Shown here: piece by piece, positions 7,431 through 16,552 of the stretch
Layout: each line of letters opens with the position of its first letter
Position numbering within the stretch: position 1 is the stretch's first letter
Position numbers and translations under genes: made by a program
DNA from: Bradyrhizobium sp. BR13661
GTDB taxonomy: Bacteria > Pseudomonadota > Alphaproteobacteria > Rhizobiales > Xanthobacteraceae
Assembly: GCF_029892425.1 (NCBI RefSeq)
Contig: NZ_JARXWB010000007.1
Location: 124,001-188,000 of the forward strand
Length of the DNA stretch: 64,000 nucleotides
Reading direction: 5' to 3'
Notes under the pieces: generated by a model
Database searches by the model: none
What the model saw: only the letters and a program-made list of their open reading frames with translations
What the model was told of the DNA's origin: nothing

Positions 7431-9938
7431 ATGCGCTTGCTTGTGCGGTTCATGGGCTTCCTGTTCGCTGCGGGTACGGTGGTGTTCCTTGTCGGTGTCG
7501 GTGCCGTGGCAGGCCTGATCTGGCATTTCTCCAAGGACTTGCCCGACTACTCTCAGCTTCAGGATTACGAGCCGCCGGTGATGACCCGCGTGCACGCGGT
7601 CGATGGCTCGCTGCTCGGCGAATACGCCAAGGAGCGGCGTCTGTACCTGCCGATCCAGGCGGTGCCGAAGCTGGTGATCAACGCGTTCCTCGCCGCCGAA
7701 GACAAGAACTTCTACGAGCACGGCGGTATCGACTACACCGGCATGGCGCGCGCGGGCGTGCTCTATCTGCAGAATTTCGGCTCCAACCGCCGTCCGCAGG
7801 GTGCGTCCACGATCACCCAGCAGGTCGCCAAGAACTTCCTTCTGACGAACGAGGTCTCGTTCGCGCGCAAGATCAAGGAAGCCTTGCTGGCGATGCGCAT
7901 CGAGAAGACCTATTCGAAGGACAAGATCCTCGAGCTGTATCTGAACGAAATCTATCTCGGCCTCGGCGCGTACGGCATCGCCGCCGCCTCGCTGGTCTAT
8001 TTCGACAAGTCGGTGAACGAGCTCACCGTGGCCGAAGCCTCCTATCTCGCGGCGCTGCCGAAGATGCCGGCGACGCTGCATCCGGTTCGCAACCGTGATC
8101 GCGCCATCGAGCGCCGCAATTACGTAATCGACCGTCTCCAGGAGAATGGGTGGATCAAGCAGGCCGACGCCGACAAGGCGCGCAAGGAGCCGCTGGCCGT
8201 CACCAGCCGTTCTAACGGCGCCCACACCTTCGCCGGCGAATATTTCGCCGAGGAGGTCCGCCGCGACATCTTCGAGCGCTACGGCGAGAAGAAGCTGTAC
8301 GAGGGCGGTCTGTCGGTCCGCACCACGCTCGATCCGAAGATCCAGGTCATGGCGCGCAAGACCATGGTCTCAGGTCTCGTGAACTATGACGAGCAGCAAG
8401 GCTATCGCGGCGCGATGAGCAAGCTCGATATTTCGGGTGACTGGGGCGTGAAGCTCGCCGAGATCAAGTCGCTCTCCGACATCTCACCTTGGCGGATGGC
8501 GGTGGTGCTGGAGACCAGCGACCAGTCGGCGCGCATCGGCTTCCAGCCCAACCGCGAGCTTGGCGGTGCCGTCAGCAAGCAGCGCGAGACCGGTCTCATC
8601 ACGCTCGACGGCGTGCGTTGGGCGCGGCCGACCCAGGGCAATTTCAAGGGCAAGACGCCGAATTCGGTGGCGCAGATCCTGCAGCCCGGCGACGTGATCT
8701 ATGCCGATCCGCTCTACAGCAAGGAGGGCCAACCGGTCGAAGGCCAGTACCGGCTCCGCCAGATCCCGGAAGTATCGGGCGCGATGGTGGTGATGGACCC
8801 CTGGACCGGCCGCGTGCTCGCGATGGTCGGCGGCTTCTCGTTCGACCAGAGCCAGTTCAACCGCGCCACGCAGGCCTACCGACAGCCCGGCTCGTCGTTC
8901 AAGCCGATCGTCTATTCAGCCGCGCTCGACAACGGCTACACGCCGTCGACCGTCGTGCTCGACGCGCCGATCGAAATCGACCAGGGGCAGGGCGCCGGTG
9001 TGTGGCGGCCTGAAAACTTCTCTGTGAACAAATATCAGGGACCGGTGACGCTGCGGAACGCGCTGCGGCAGTCGCTGAATACGGTGACCGTGCGTCTCGC
9101 GCAGGACATCGGCATGCCCTTGATCGGCGAATATGCGCGCCGTTTCGGCGTCTATGACGAGCTGCCGAACTATCTCTCCTACGCACTCGGCGCCGGCGAG
9201 ACCACGGCAATGCGCATGGTCACGGCCTATTCGATGCTCGCCAACGGCGGTCGCCGCGTGAAGCCGACCTTGATCGACCGAATCCAGGACCGCTACGGAC
9301 ACACCATCTTCAAGCACGACCAGCGCGAATGCCGCGGCTGCGACGCACCGGGCGGCTGGAAGAATCAGGCCGAGCCGCAGCTGATCGACCGCCGCGAGCA
9401 GGTGCTGGATTCCATGACCGCCTATCAGATCACCGAGTTGCTCGAAGGCGTGGTGCAGGCCGGTACGGCGACCGTCGTGAGGGAAGTCGGCAAGCCGATC
9501 GCGGGCAAGACCGGTACGACCAACGAGGCCAAGGACGCCTGGTTCGTCGGCTTCTCGCCTGACGTCGCTGTCGCGATCTACATGGGCTATGACAAGCCGC
9601 GTCCGCTCGGCAAAGGCAACGCCGCGACCGGTGGCCATCTGGCCGCGCCGATCGCGCGCGACTTCCTCAAGCTCGCGCTCGCCGACAAGCCCGCGGTTCC
9701 GTTCAAGGTGCCTGCCGGCATCAAGCTGATCCGTGTCGTCGCCAAGACCGGCATGCGCGCCGGCCCGGGCGAGACCGGCGGAACGATTTTGGAAGCCTTC
9801 AAGCCGGGCACGGCGCCGCCGGATAACTACTCCGTCATTGGTGTTGCTGATGCCGACGGCCGCGGCATGCCTGGACCGCCGCAGCAGGCGCCGGATTCCG
9901 GCTTCTTCATGCGGCCCGGCACCGGCGGGCTCTATTAA
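7431..9938 (+). CDS. mrcA: Penicillin-binding protein 1A (bifunctional murein synthase)
   Basis: Polymerises lipid II and cross-links the stem peptides; 835 aa, anchored by one membrane segment (about 8-32). The GT51 domain follows, with catalytic Glu90 in AAEDKNFYEHGGID and RPQGASTITQQVAKN. An OB-like insert lies at about 300-440. The transpeptidase domain has the three motifs Ser488-x-x-Lys491 (PGSSFKPIV), Ser548-x-Asn550 and Lys693-Thr-Gly (GKTGTTNEAKDAWFVG). The length suits PBP1A. A pair of cysteines near 634-637 (CRGC) falls in the transpeptidase region. The gene follows amiC by 219 bases and precedes prfB, the common order in Bradyrhizobiaceae as I recall it. Confidence 0.95.
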   Translation: MRLLVRFMGFLFAAGTVVFLVGVGAVAGLIWHFSKDLPDYSQLQDYEPPVMTRVHAVDGSLLGEYAKERRLYLPIQAVPKLVINAFLAAEDKNFYEHGGIDYTGMARAGVLYLQNFGSNRRPQGASTITQQVAKNFLLTNEVSFARKIKEALLAMRIEKTYSKDKILELYLNEIYLGLGAYGIAAASLVYFDKSVNELTVAEASYLAALPKMPATLHPVRNRDRAIERRNYVIDRLQENGWIKQADADKARKEPLAVTSRSNGAHTFAGEYFAEEVRRDIFERYGEKKLYEGGLSVRTTLDPKIQVMARKTMVSGLVNYDEQQGYRGAMSKLDISGDWGVKLAEIKSLSDISPWRMAVVLETSDQSARIGFQPNRELGGAVSKQRETGLITLDGVRWARPTQGNFKGKTPNSVAQILQPGDVIYADPLYSKEGQPVEGQYRLRQIPEVSGAMVVMDPWTGRVLAMVGGFSFDQSQFNRATQAYRQPGSSFKPIVYSAALDNGYTPSTVVLDAPIEIDQGQGAGVWRPENFSVNKYQGPVTLRNALRQSLNTVTVRLAQDIGMPLIGEYARRFGVYDELPNYLSYALGAGETTAMRMVTAYSMLANGGRRVKPTLIDRIQDRYGHTIFKHDQRECRGCDAPGGWKNQAEPQLIDRREQVLDSMTAYQITELLEGVVQAGTATVVREVGKPIAGKTGTTNEAKDAWFVGFSPDVAVAIYMGYDKPRPLGKGNAATGGHLAAPIARDFLKLALADKPAVPFKVPAGIKLIRVVAKTGMRAGPGETGGTILEAFKPGTAPPDNYSVIGVADADGRGMPGPPQQAPDSGFFMRPGTGGLY

Positions 9939-10051
9939 GGCCTTTCGGATAACGGCACTGACGTGAAGCTCCGGCGGTTGCGCTTTGCAGCCGCCGCCGC
10001 TACATCCCCATTCTCAATTGTACGCGGGATTCCGCGAGATCAGAGAACGAT

Positions 10052-11183
10052 ATGCGCGCCGAAATCGAACGGTTGGTAGAAGAGATCAAGCAGTCGGTCG
10101 GGCTGCTGAGGAGGCATCTTTGACGTCGAGAAATCGACGGCACGCCTCGCTGAGCTGAACAAGCTCGCTGAAGATCCCAACCTCTGGAACGATCCCCAGA
10201 AGGCCCAGAAGCTGATGCAGGAGCGGACCTCGCTTGAGGATTCGCTTTCGGGCATCGGCAAGGTCGAGCAGGAGCTCGAAGACGATATCGGCATGATCGA
10301 GCTCGGCGAGGCCGAGGGCGATGCCGGCGTCGTGGCCGAGGCCGAAGCGGCCCTCAAGACCCTCAAGAAGGAAGTGGCGCGGCGCGAGCTCGAGGCGCTG
10401 CTGTCGGGCGAGGCCGATCGCTTCGATTCCTATCTCGAAGTCCATGCCGGTGCCGGCGGCACTGAGAGCCAGGACTGGGCGCAGATGCTGCTGCGCATGT
10501 ACACGCGCTGGGCCGAAACCCACGGCTTCAAGGTCGAATACCTCGAAGAGTCCGAGGGCGAAGAAGCCGGCATCAAATCCGCGACCATCCAAGTCTCCGG
10601 CCACAACGCCTATGGCTGGCTGAAGACCGAAGCCGGCGTGCACCGCCTGGTGCGCATCTCGCCGTTCGATTCCAACGCGCGGCGGCACACCTCGTTCTCG
10701 AGCGTGCAGGTGTTTCCCGTCATCGACGACAGCATCAAGATCGACATCAAGGAATCCGACGTCCGTACCGACACCATGCGGTCGGGCGGCGCCGGAGGCC
10801 AGCACGTCAACAAGACCGAATCCGCGGTGCGCCTGACGCACATCCCGACCGGCGTCGCGGTGGTCTGCCAGGCCGGCCGCTCCCAGCACAAGAACCGGGC
10901 GCAGGCCTGGGACATGCTGCGCGCGCGCCTTTACGAGATCGAGCTGAAGAAGCGCGAGGAGAAGGCCGCCGCCGACCAGGCCGCCAAGACCGATATCGGC
11001 TGGGGCCATCAGATCCGCTCCTACGTGCTGCAGCCCTATCAGATGGTGAAGGACCTGCGCACCGGCGTGCAGACCTCCGACACGTCAGGCGTGCTCGACG
11101 GCGAGCTCGACGACTTCATGGCCGCAACGCTGGCGCAGCGCGCCTTCGGCACCCCTGGTGCTGACATCGAGGACGTGGACTGA
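10052..11183 (+). CDS. prfB: Peptide chain release factor 2, programmed +1 frameshift at 10120/10121
   Basis: Terminates translation at UGA and UAA. The reading frame must be joined: 10052-10120 (23 codons), then base 10121 is skipped and reading resumes at 10122. The site is CTT TGA C, with AGGAGG three bases before the CTT, the standard RF2 autoregulatory slip site: low RF2 lets the ribosome stall at its own UGA and shift +1. The joined product is 376 aa. The anticodon-like SPF tripeptide falls at 203-205 and GGQ at 248-250, almost exactly the E. coli positions. This shows the join is right and the gene is intact. Confidence 0.97.
10110..10124 (+). promoter_or_regulatory. prfB +1 programmed frameshift signal
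   Basis: An internal Shine-Dalgarno sequence, AGGAGG, sits three bases upstream of the slippery CTTTGAC. The in-frame UGA is 10121-10123, and the GAC that begins the shifted frame is 10122-10124. The spacing is the one known for RF2 genes. Confidence 0.93.
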
Positions 11184-11185
11184 CC

Positions 11186-12067
11186 ATGACCCGCGTCGCC
11201 TTCATCGGATTGGGGCGGATGGGCCATGGCATGGCCGGCCGCTATCTCGCTGCCGGCTTTACGGTGACGCTATGGAATCGCAGCAAAGCCAAGGCGGAGG
11301 ATCTGATCGCACGCGGCGCCCAGTGGGCGACGTCGCCCGAGCACGCCGCGATCGACGCCGACGCCGTTGTGACGATGGTTGCCGACGACGAAGCCTCGCG
11401 CGCGGTCTGGCTCGGGCCGAATGGCGCAGCCAAGACGGCGAAGGCGGGCGCCATCGCGATCGAATGCTCCACGGTTTCCTATGACCACGCCCGCGAGATG
11501 GGCCGCGAGCTCAAGGCGCGCGGCTTGATCTACATCGATTGCCCGGTGACGGGCTTGCCGGATGCGGCAGCTGCGGGAAAGTTGACGCTGCTCGCCGGCG
11601 CAGATAGCGCCGATCTCGAACGCGCGCGGCCGTTCCTGGAGCCGATCGGCACGACCATCCGTCATTTTGGCGCGGTCGGCTCCGGCACGGTCTACAAGCT
11701 CATCAACAATCTCATGGGCGCGATCCAGATCGCGGGTCTGGCCGAGGGCCTCGCGATCGCCGAGCAGGCCGGGCTCGACATGAATCTGGTGCTGGAATCG
11801 ATCCAGGCGGGCGTCGCCGCGAGCCCGCAGGTTCAGCGCCATTCCAAGCGCATGGTCGCCCGCGACTTCAGCGGCGCGACATTCACGGCCGCGCTGCGGC
11901 ACAAGGATGCCGCCTATGCCGTGAAGCTGGCGGAGAGCCTGCTGGCCGACAAGCCGCTGGTGTCGCGCGCCGCTGTCGAGGCCTATGCGCAGGCCAAAGC
12001 CGCGATGCCCGATGACGACGAAGGCAAGATGATCGAGCTGGTGTCGCGGCCGAAGAAGCCGTCTTAG
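11186..12067 (+). CDS. NAD(P)-dependent beta-hydroxyacid dehydrogenase (3-hydroxyisobutyrate dehydrogenase family)
   Basis: Oxidises a beta-hydroxyacid, or reduces the semialdehyde; the substrate is not evident. 293 aa. The N-terminal Rossmann fold starts at once with VAFIGLGRMGHGMAGRYLAA, and NR at the end of strand 2 suggests NADP use. The substrate-binding motif is changed to CPVTGLPDAAAAGKL. The catalytic lysine is in GSGTVYKLINNLMGA, and the C-terminal half is the helical dimer domain. It starts 2 bases after the prfB stop, so it may be co-transcribed with prfB. Two DMT transporters follow. Confidence 0.88.
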   Translation: MTRVAFIGLGRMGHGMAGRYLAAGFTVTLWNRSKAKAEDLIARGAQWATSPEHAAIDADAVVTMVADDEASRAVWLGPNGAAKTAKAGAIAIECSTVSYDHAREMGRELKARGLIYIDCPVTGLPDAAAAGKLTLLAGADSADLERARPFLEPIGTTIRHFGAVGSGTVYKLINNLMGAIQIAGLAEGLAIAEQAGLDMNLVLESIQAGVAASPQVQRHSKRMVARDFSGATFTAALRHKDAAYAVKLAESLLADKPLVSRAAVEAYAQAKAAMPDDDEGKMIELVSRPKKPS

Positions 12068-12082
12068 CTGGGAATTCTTGAT

Positions 12083-12958
12083 ATGGGACAGCCTCGATCG
12101 GAGCGCGGTCTCGGCATTGCTCTCGTCGCCGCAGCCGCGATTGCCTGGAGCACGGCGCCGTTCTTCACGCGGCTGTTGCCGTTCGATCCCTGGACCATCC
12201 TGTTCTGGCGCGGCCTGTTCGGCGGGTGCCTCGTCACGCTGCTTCTCGTTCTGATGCAGGGACCGGGCGCGCTGCGGCAATTGGTGGTGCCGGGACGTGG
12301 CGGCCTGCTCGTCGCCTCGTTGTCTGCCATCGGCATGATCTCGTTCATCCCCGCGCTTCAGATGACCAATGTCATGAACGTCGCGGTACTGATCGCGACC
12401 CAGCCGTTCGTCGCGGCGGCACTTGCATGGCTCTGGCTCGGCGAGGCCGCGACATGGCGCACGCTGATTGCGAGCTTCGTTGCGTTTGCCGGCGTCGTCA
12501 TCACCGTCGGCGGTATCAGGGCCGGCGCCGACTTCAGCGGCGTGGCGCTGAGCTGCCTGATGGTGCTCGCCATCTCGGCCATGACCGTCGTGGTCCGACG
12601 CCATCGCGAGACGTCGATGGTGGCGGCGGCAGCATTGTCGAATTTCATCGGCAGCCTCGTCAGCCTGCCGTTCGCTCACGACATTGCTCATGTCGGTGGC
12701 CACAGTCTCGCGATCCTCGCGATGTTCGGCTGTCTCCAGGTCGCGCTCGGCCTGACCTTCTACATGCTCGGCTCGCGCCTGCTGCCTTCAGGCCAGGCGT
12801 CGCTGATCGCGACGCTGGAGACGCCGCTGATGGCGTTCTGGATCTGGGTGGGGTTTGGCGAGGTGCCCGCCGTGCATGCGCTCATTGGCGGGGTACTGGT
12901 GATTGGGGCGGTGATCGCTGACATCGCGGGAGACGCCCGCTCGCGCCGATCCGCGTGA
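12083..12958 (+). CDS. DMT-family transporter (EamA repeats)
   Basis: Inner-membrane permease of the drug/metabolite superfamily, 291 aa with ten predicted membrane helices in two EamA halves. The first half begins LGIALVAAAAIAWSTAPFFT and the second near ALSCLMVLAISAMTVV. The typical GEVP...IGGVLVIGAV signature is at the C-terminus (GFGEVPAVHALIGGVL). The substrate cannot be told. It lies 15 bases after the dehydrogenase gene and probably shares its transcript. A second EamA gene follows 80 bases on; the two differ enough not to be a recent duplication. Confidence 0.88.
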   Translation: MGQPRSERGLGIALVAAAAIAWSTAPFFTRLLPFDPWTILFWRGLFGGCLVTLLLVLMQGPGALRQLVVPGRGGLLVASLSAIGMISFIPALQMTNVMNVAVLIATQPFVAAALAWLWLGEAATWRTLIASFVAFAGVVITVGGIRAGADFSGVALSCLMVLAISAMTVVVRRHRETSMVAAAALSNFIGSLVSLPFAHDIAHVGGHSLAILAMFGCLQVALGLTFYMLGSRLLPSGQASLIATLETPLMAFWIWVGFGEVPAVHALIGGVLVIGAVIADIAGDARSRRSA

Positions 12959-13038
12959 GCCGCGTCTTTGTCGGAAATCGGGTGGCGAGATTTGTCACGC
13001 TGGTCTAGGCGGCAGGTTCGGCCGCTGAGGTGAGACGG

Positions 13039-13950
13039 ATGCCCCCGAACGATATCAGGATCGACGCGCGAGACTGGTCGCTGCTCGCATTGCTGTCGAT
13101 CCTCTGGGGCGGCTCGTTCTTCTTCAATGGCGCGGCGTTGCGGGAGCTGCCGCCGTTGACGCTGGTGTTCTTGCGCGTTGTCGTCGGTGCGGCCATGCTG
13201 TTGCCGCTCCGGCGCATGTACGGGATCAGCTTTCCCAAGGGCATTGCAGGCTGGATACCGTTCGTCGTGATCGGGCTGCTCAACAATGTCATTCCGTTCT
13301 CGCTGATCGTGATCGGCCAGACCTTCGTTCCGAGCGGACTTGCGTCCATCCTCAATGCCACCACGCCATTGTTTACCGTCCTGGTGATGGCGGCGGCCCA
13401 GGAGGAGGCCTTGCAGATGCGTCGGGTGGCCGGCGTGGCGCTTGGGCTCGCCGGCGTCATCATCCTGCGCGGCTGGGGCATCGAGACACGAGCGGGGCAG
13501 GGCCTCGGCATTCTGCTCTGTCTCGGCGGCGCGCTCAGCTATGGTTTGGCGGCGCTCGCCGCGCGGCGGCTACTCAAGGACTCTCCGCCGCTCGGGACGG
13601 CGACGTTTCAACTGATGGCGTCGACAGTGATGATGGCGATTGTCGCCGGCACTGTGGAGCAGCCGTGGCGCTTGCCTATGCCGGGCATTGCGACCTGGCT
13701 TGCCGTGCTTGGTCTGGCTAGCCTCTCCACCGCGCTCGCCTACATCGTGTTCTTCCAGATCCTGCGGCGTTCTGGCGCAACCAATGTCATGCTGGTGACG
13801 CTGCTTATTCCTGTGACTGCGATCCTGCTGGGATGGTTGGTCTTGGGTGAGTCGATCTCGGCGCGCGAGATCGCCGGGGCTCTGGTGATCGGCAGCGCGT
13901 TGATCGTCATCGACGGACGGGCTCTTAGAATGTTGCAGCGCGTCGGGTAA
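13039..13950 (+). CDS. DMT-family transporter (EamA repeats)
   Basis: Second drug/metabolite permease, 303 aa from ATG 13039, which has GAGGTGAG just upstream; a GTG at 13030 in the same frame is possible but lies inside that ribosome site. Ten predicted helices in two EamA repeats: LLALLSILWGGSFFFNGAAL opens the first, and the second starts near LCLGGALSYGLAALAARRLL. GESISAREIAGALVIGSAL is the C-terminal signature. Family members export amino acids or metabolites; nothing here identifies the cargo. Confidence 0.88.
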   Translation: MPPNDIRIDARDWSLLALLSILWGGSFFFNGAALRELPPLTLVFLRVVVGAAMLLPLRRMYGISFPKGIAGWIPFVVIGLLNNVIPFSLIVIGQTFVPSGLASILNATTPLFTVLVMAAAQEEALQMRRVAGVALGLAGVIILRGWGIETRAGQGLGILLCLGGALSYGLAALAARRLLKDSPPLGTATFQLMASTVMMAIVAGTVEQPWRLPMPGIATWLAVLGLASLSTALAYIVFFQILRRSGATNVMLVTLLIPVTAILLGWLVLGESISAREIAGALVIGSALIVIDGRALRMLQRVG

Positions 13951-14057
13951 GTTCCTGAGCCGCAGTTTCACCCAGCGGAAAATCCTTCCGCTTGCCAGCG
14001 GCCAGTCGCCTTGCGACACTCTCCTCAAAACAAGACTACAAAATTGGGGAGAGAACG

Positions 14058-15293
14058 ATGCCGGGTCGTCGCAACAGCCTTGCTACCCTCGCCATGCTTG
14101 CTGCCGGCGTGCTCATCACGACACCGGCTTTTGCGCAGAAGCAGTACGATCCCGGCGCCAGCGATACCGAAATCAAGATCGGCAACATCATGCCTTATAG
14201 CGGGCCGGCGTCGTCCTATGGTGTGATCGGCAAGACCGAGGCCGCGTTCTTCAAGATGATCAACGATCTGGGTGGCATCAATGGCCGCAAGATCAATTTC
14301 ATCAGCTATGACGACGCCTATTCGCCGCCAAAGGCGATCGAGCAGGCGCGCAAGCTGGTCGAGAGCGACGAGGTGCTGCTGATCTTCCAGGCGCTCGGCA
14401 CGCCTTCGAATTCCGCGATCATGAAATACATGAACGCCAAGAAGGTGCCGCAGCTGTTCGTCGCCTCCGGCGGCACCAAGTTCGGCGACCCCAAGAACTT
14501 TCCGTGGACCATGGGTTTTCAGCCGAACTACCAGAGCGAGGGGCGGATCTATGCAAAGTACATCCTCGACAAATTCCCCAACGGCAAGATCGCGGTGTTC
14601 TGGCAGAACGACGATGCGGGCAAGGACCAGTTCAAGGGCCTGAAGGACGGCCTCGGCGAGAAGGCCAGCATGATCATCGCCGACAAATCCTATGAGGTCA
14701 GCGATCCCTCGATCGACTCGCAGATCGTGGCGCTGCATGATTCCGGCGCCGACATCTTCTTCTCATGGGCCGCGCCCAAGGGCTCCGCACAGGCGATCCG
14801 GAAGGTCGGCGAGCTCGGCTGGAAGCCGAAGTTCTTTCTGGCCAACACCGCGACCTCGGTCGCCTCGGTGCTCAAGCCCGCGGGGCTCGAATACGCCAAG
14901 GACATCATCTCAACGATCTATCTGAAGGAACCGACCGATCCGACCTGGGACAAGGATCCGGCGGTGGTGAAGTGGCGCGACTTCATGGACAAATATTATC
15001 CCGATGGCGACAAGACCAACGCCAACAATGTCTACGGCTATGTGCAGGCCGAGGCGATGGTGCAGGTATTGAAGCAGTGCGGCGACAACCTGACGCGCGA
15101 CAACGTCATGAAGCAGGCGGCGAACCTGAAGAATTTCCACAGTGACCTGATGATGCCCGGCATCATGGTCAACACGTCGCCGGACGATTACTTCCCGATC
15201 GAGCAGATGCAGCTGATGCGCTTCAACGGGCAAGCCTGGGAGCCGTTCGGCGAGGTCATCACCGGCGAGGTCGGCCACGAGCGTAGCCAATAA
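14058..15293 (+). CDS. Periplasmic ligand-binding protein, branched-chain amino acid ABC type
   Basis: 411-aa binding protein of the LivJ/Peripla_BP_6 family, starting at ATG 14058 with GGGGAGAG before it. The signal peptide is about 27 residues, ending TTPAFAQ. The mature protein opens with SDTEIKIGNIMPYSGPASSYG, the usual first strand with its ligand loop, followed by NGRKINFISYDDAYSPPKA and a C-terminal lobe. No permease or ATPase gene lies next to it, so it must use components coded elsewhere or act as a stand-alone binding protein. Its stop abuts the stop of the convergent gene with no space for a terminator. Confidence 0.9.
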   Translation: MPGRRNSLATLAMLAAGVLITTPAFAQKQYDPGASDTEIKIGNIMPYSGPASSYGVIGKTEAAFFKMINDLGGINGRKINFISYDDAYSPPKAIEQARKLVESDEVLLIFQALGTPSNSAIMKYMNAKKVPQLFVASGGTKFGDPKNFPWTMGFQPNYQSEGRIYAKYILDKFPNGKIAVFWQNDDAGKDQFKGLKDGLGEKASMIIADKSYEVSDPSIDSQIVALHDSGADIFFSWAAPKGSAQAIRKVGELGWKPKFFLANTATSVASVLKPAGLEYAKDIISTIYLKEPTDPTWDKDPAVVKWRDFMDKYYPDGDKTNANNVYGYVQAEAMVQVLKQCGDNLTRDNVMKQAANLKNFHSDLMMPGIMVNTSPDDYFPIEQMQLMRFNGQAWEPFGEVITGEVGHERSQ

Positions 15294-16550
15294 TCACGGT
15301 TGGAGGGCCACCTTCGTCTTCAGGACCATGCCGCCGGCGACACCGACGCCGAGCACATAGATCCAGCCCTCGTGGAAATCAGTGAGATGCGAGTTCACGA
15401 GCGAGCTCGTGATGTTCTGCACGACGACGACAAGTCCGATCCAGGCGGGAAGATCATTGCCCGTGAACAGGCGTAGGTGGGCGAACCACATCGCATAGAG
15501 CAGGACTACGCCCAGCAATCCCCATTGCACGGCGGCGTGGAGGGTCTGGTTATGCGGATTGCTGACGATCTCGGCGTCGAGGCCGCTCTCGTTCGAGGCG
15601 GCGCGTTCGAACTGCCGCTTGATCGACCCGGTGCCATGGCCGAGCAGGGGCGCCTCGGCGAAGGCGTCCACCGCCTTGCGCCAATAGGTCAGACGCTGCG
15701 CGGTCGAGGCGCGGCTGATGTCGTCGCGTCCGTGCTGGTATTCAACGGCGATATCGGCAATCCGCTGGCGCAGATAGGGTGATGCCGTCCAGGCCAGGGC
15801 GCTTGCGGCGACGGCACTCGCGAACAGCAGCGGCGCCGCGCGTCGGCTCAGATGCCGCCACGCAAACAGCACCAGCAGCACCGCGATGCAGAGTAGCGCC
15901 GTGCGGGCGGCGGCGACGAAGACCATGTTGGTCACGAACAGCAGCATCAGCGCAAGGCAGGCCGCCAGCGCGATCATGCCTCCGCCACGCCAGAAGCTCA
16001 GCGCAGGCAGTGCGAGCGCGAAGGCGCAGAGCGTGAACTCCTGGCTCTGGTCGATGTAGTTCTTGACCGGAACACCCGATGACGCCGTTGCGGTCAGCTT
16101 CAAGGCGGGGTCGAGCAGCACGATCCAGGAGAATGCCGCCAGCAGCGCACAGGAGCCGAGAAAGGCCGCGCAAACCAGGAAGCCGCGCTCCGACCGGCTG
16201 AAATGGTAGAGCAGTGGCGGGATCAGCACGAGCTTTGCGACCGGCTTGATTGCATGCAGCCGGTCGGCCCAGTTGCCGTCCGACCACAGCGAGCCCACAA
16301 GCGCGAGCAGCAGGATGACGAAGGGCAGGGCGTAAGCCGGCTGCGCGATTTGGCGCAGATAGTCCCGCCAGTCGATGGTCGGCGTCACCGCGAGCAGCCA
16401 AAGCCCGACAAAGATCGATGGCGCCGTGGTCGACCACGGCAGCGACGCCGCGATCAGTGCGGCGAGCACATCGGCTGCCCTGATCAGTGCCGCCGAACCT
16501 TGCGCGGTCCGGGCGGCGGGGCCCGCGCAGGCCGCGGATTCGACGACCAT
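15294..16550 (-). CDS. O-antigen ligase / polymerase family membrane protein
   Basis: A 418-aa polytopic membrane protein of the WaaL/Wzy type, which joins or polymerises lipid-linked glycans at the periplasmic face. I start it at ATG 16550 (MVVESAACAGP), which overlaps the stop region of the upstream glycosyltransferase by a few bases; the frame stays open to 16673. About ten hydrophobic segments flank a large periplasmic loop with WRKAVDAFAEAPLLGHGTGS and SNPHNQTLHAAVQWGLLG, the family hallmarks (PF04932). It is the last gene of the polysaccharide operon. Ligase and polymerase cannot be told apart from sequence. Confidence 0.85.
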   Translation of the reverse strand: MVVESAACAGPAARTAQGSAALIRAADVLAALIAASLPWSTTAPSIFVGLWLLAVTPTIDWRDYLRQIAQPAYALPFVILLLALVGSLWSDGNWADRLHAIKPVAKLVLIPPLLYHFSRSERGFLVCAAFLGSCALLAAFSWIVLLDPALKLTATASSGVPVKNYIDQSQEFTLCAFALALPALSFWRGGGMIALAACLALMLLFVTNMVFVAAARTALLCIAVLLVLFAWRHLSRRAAPLLFASAVAASALAWTASPYLRQRIADIAVEYQHGRDDISRASTAQRLTYWRKAVDAFAEAPLLGHGTGSIKRQFERAASNESGLDAEIVSNPHNQTLHAAVQWGLLGVVLLYAMWFAHLRLFTGNDLPAWIGLVVVVQNITSSLVNSHLTDFHEGWIYVLGVGVAGGMVLKTKVALQP

Positions 16551-16552
16551 AC

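Noticed and set aside
9973..9995. Hairpin GGCGGTTGC/GCAGCCGCC after the penicillin-binding protein gene
   Set aside because: Stable stem, but no T-run follows on either strand, so I did not call a terminator.
11270..12703. Minus-strand open frame of 477 codons opposite the dehydrogenase and DMT genes
   Set aside because: It spans two well-supported plus-strand genes; composition is that of an antisense artefact.
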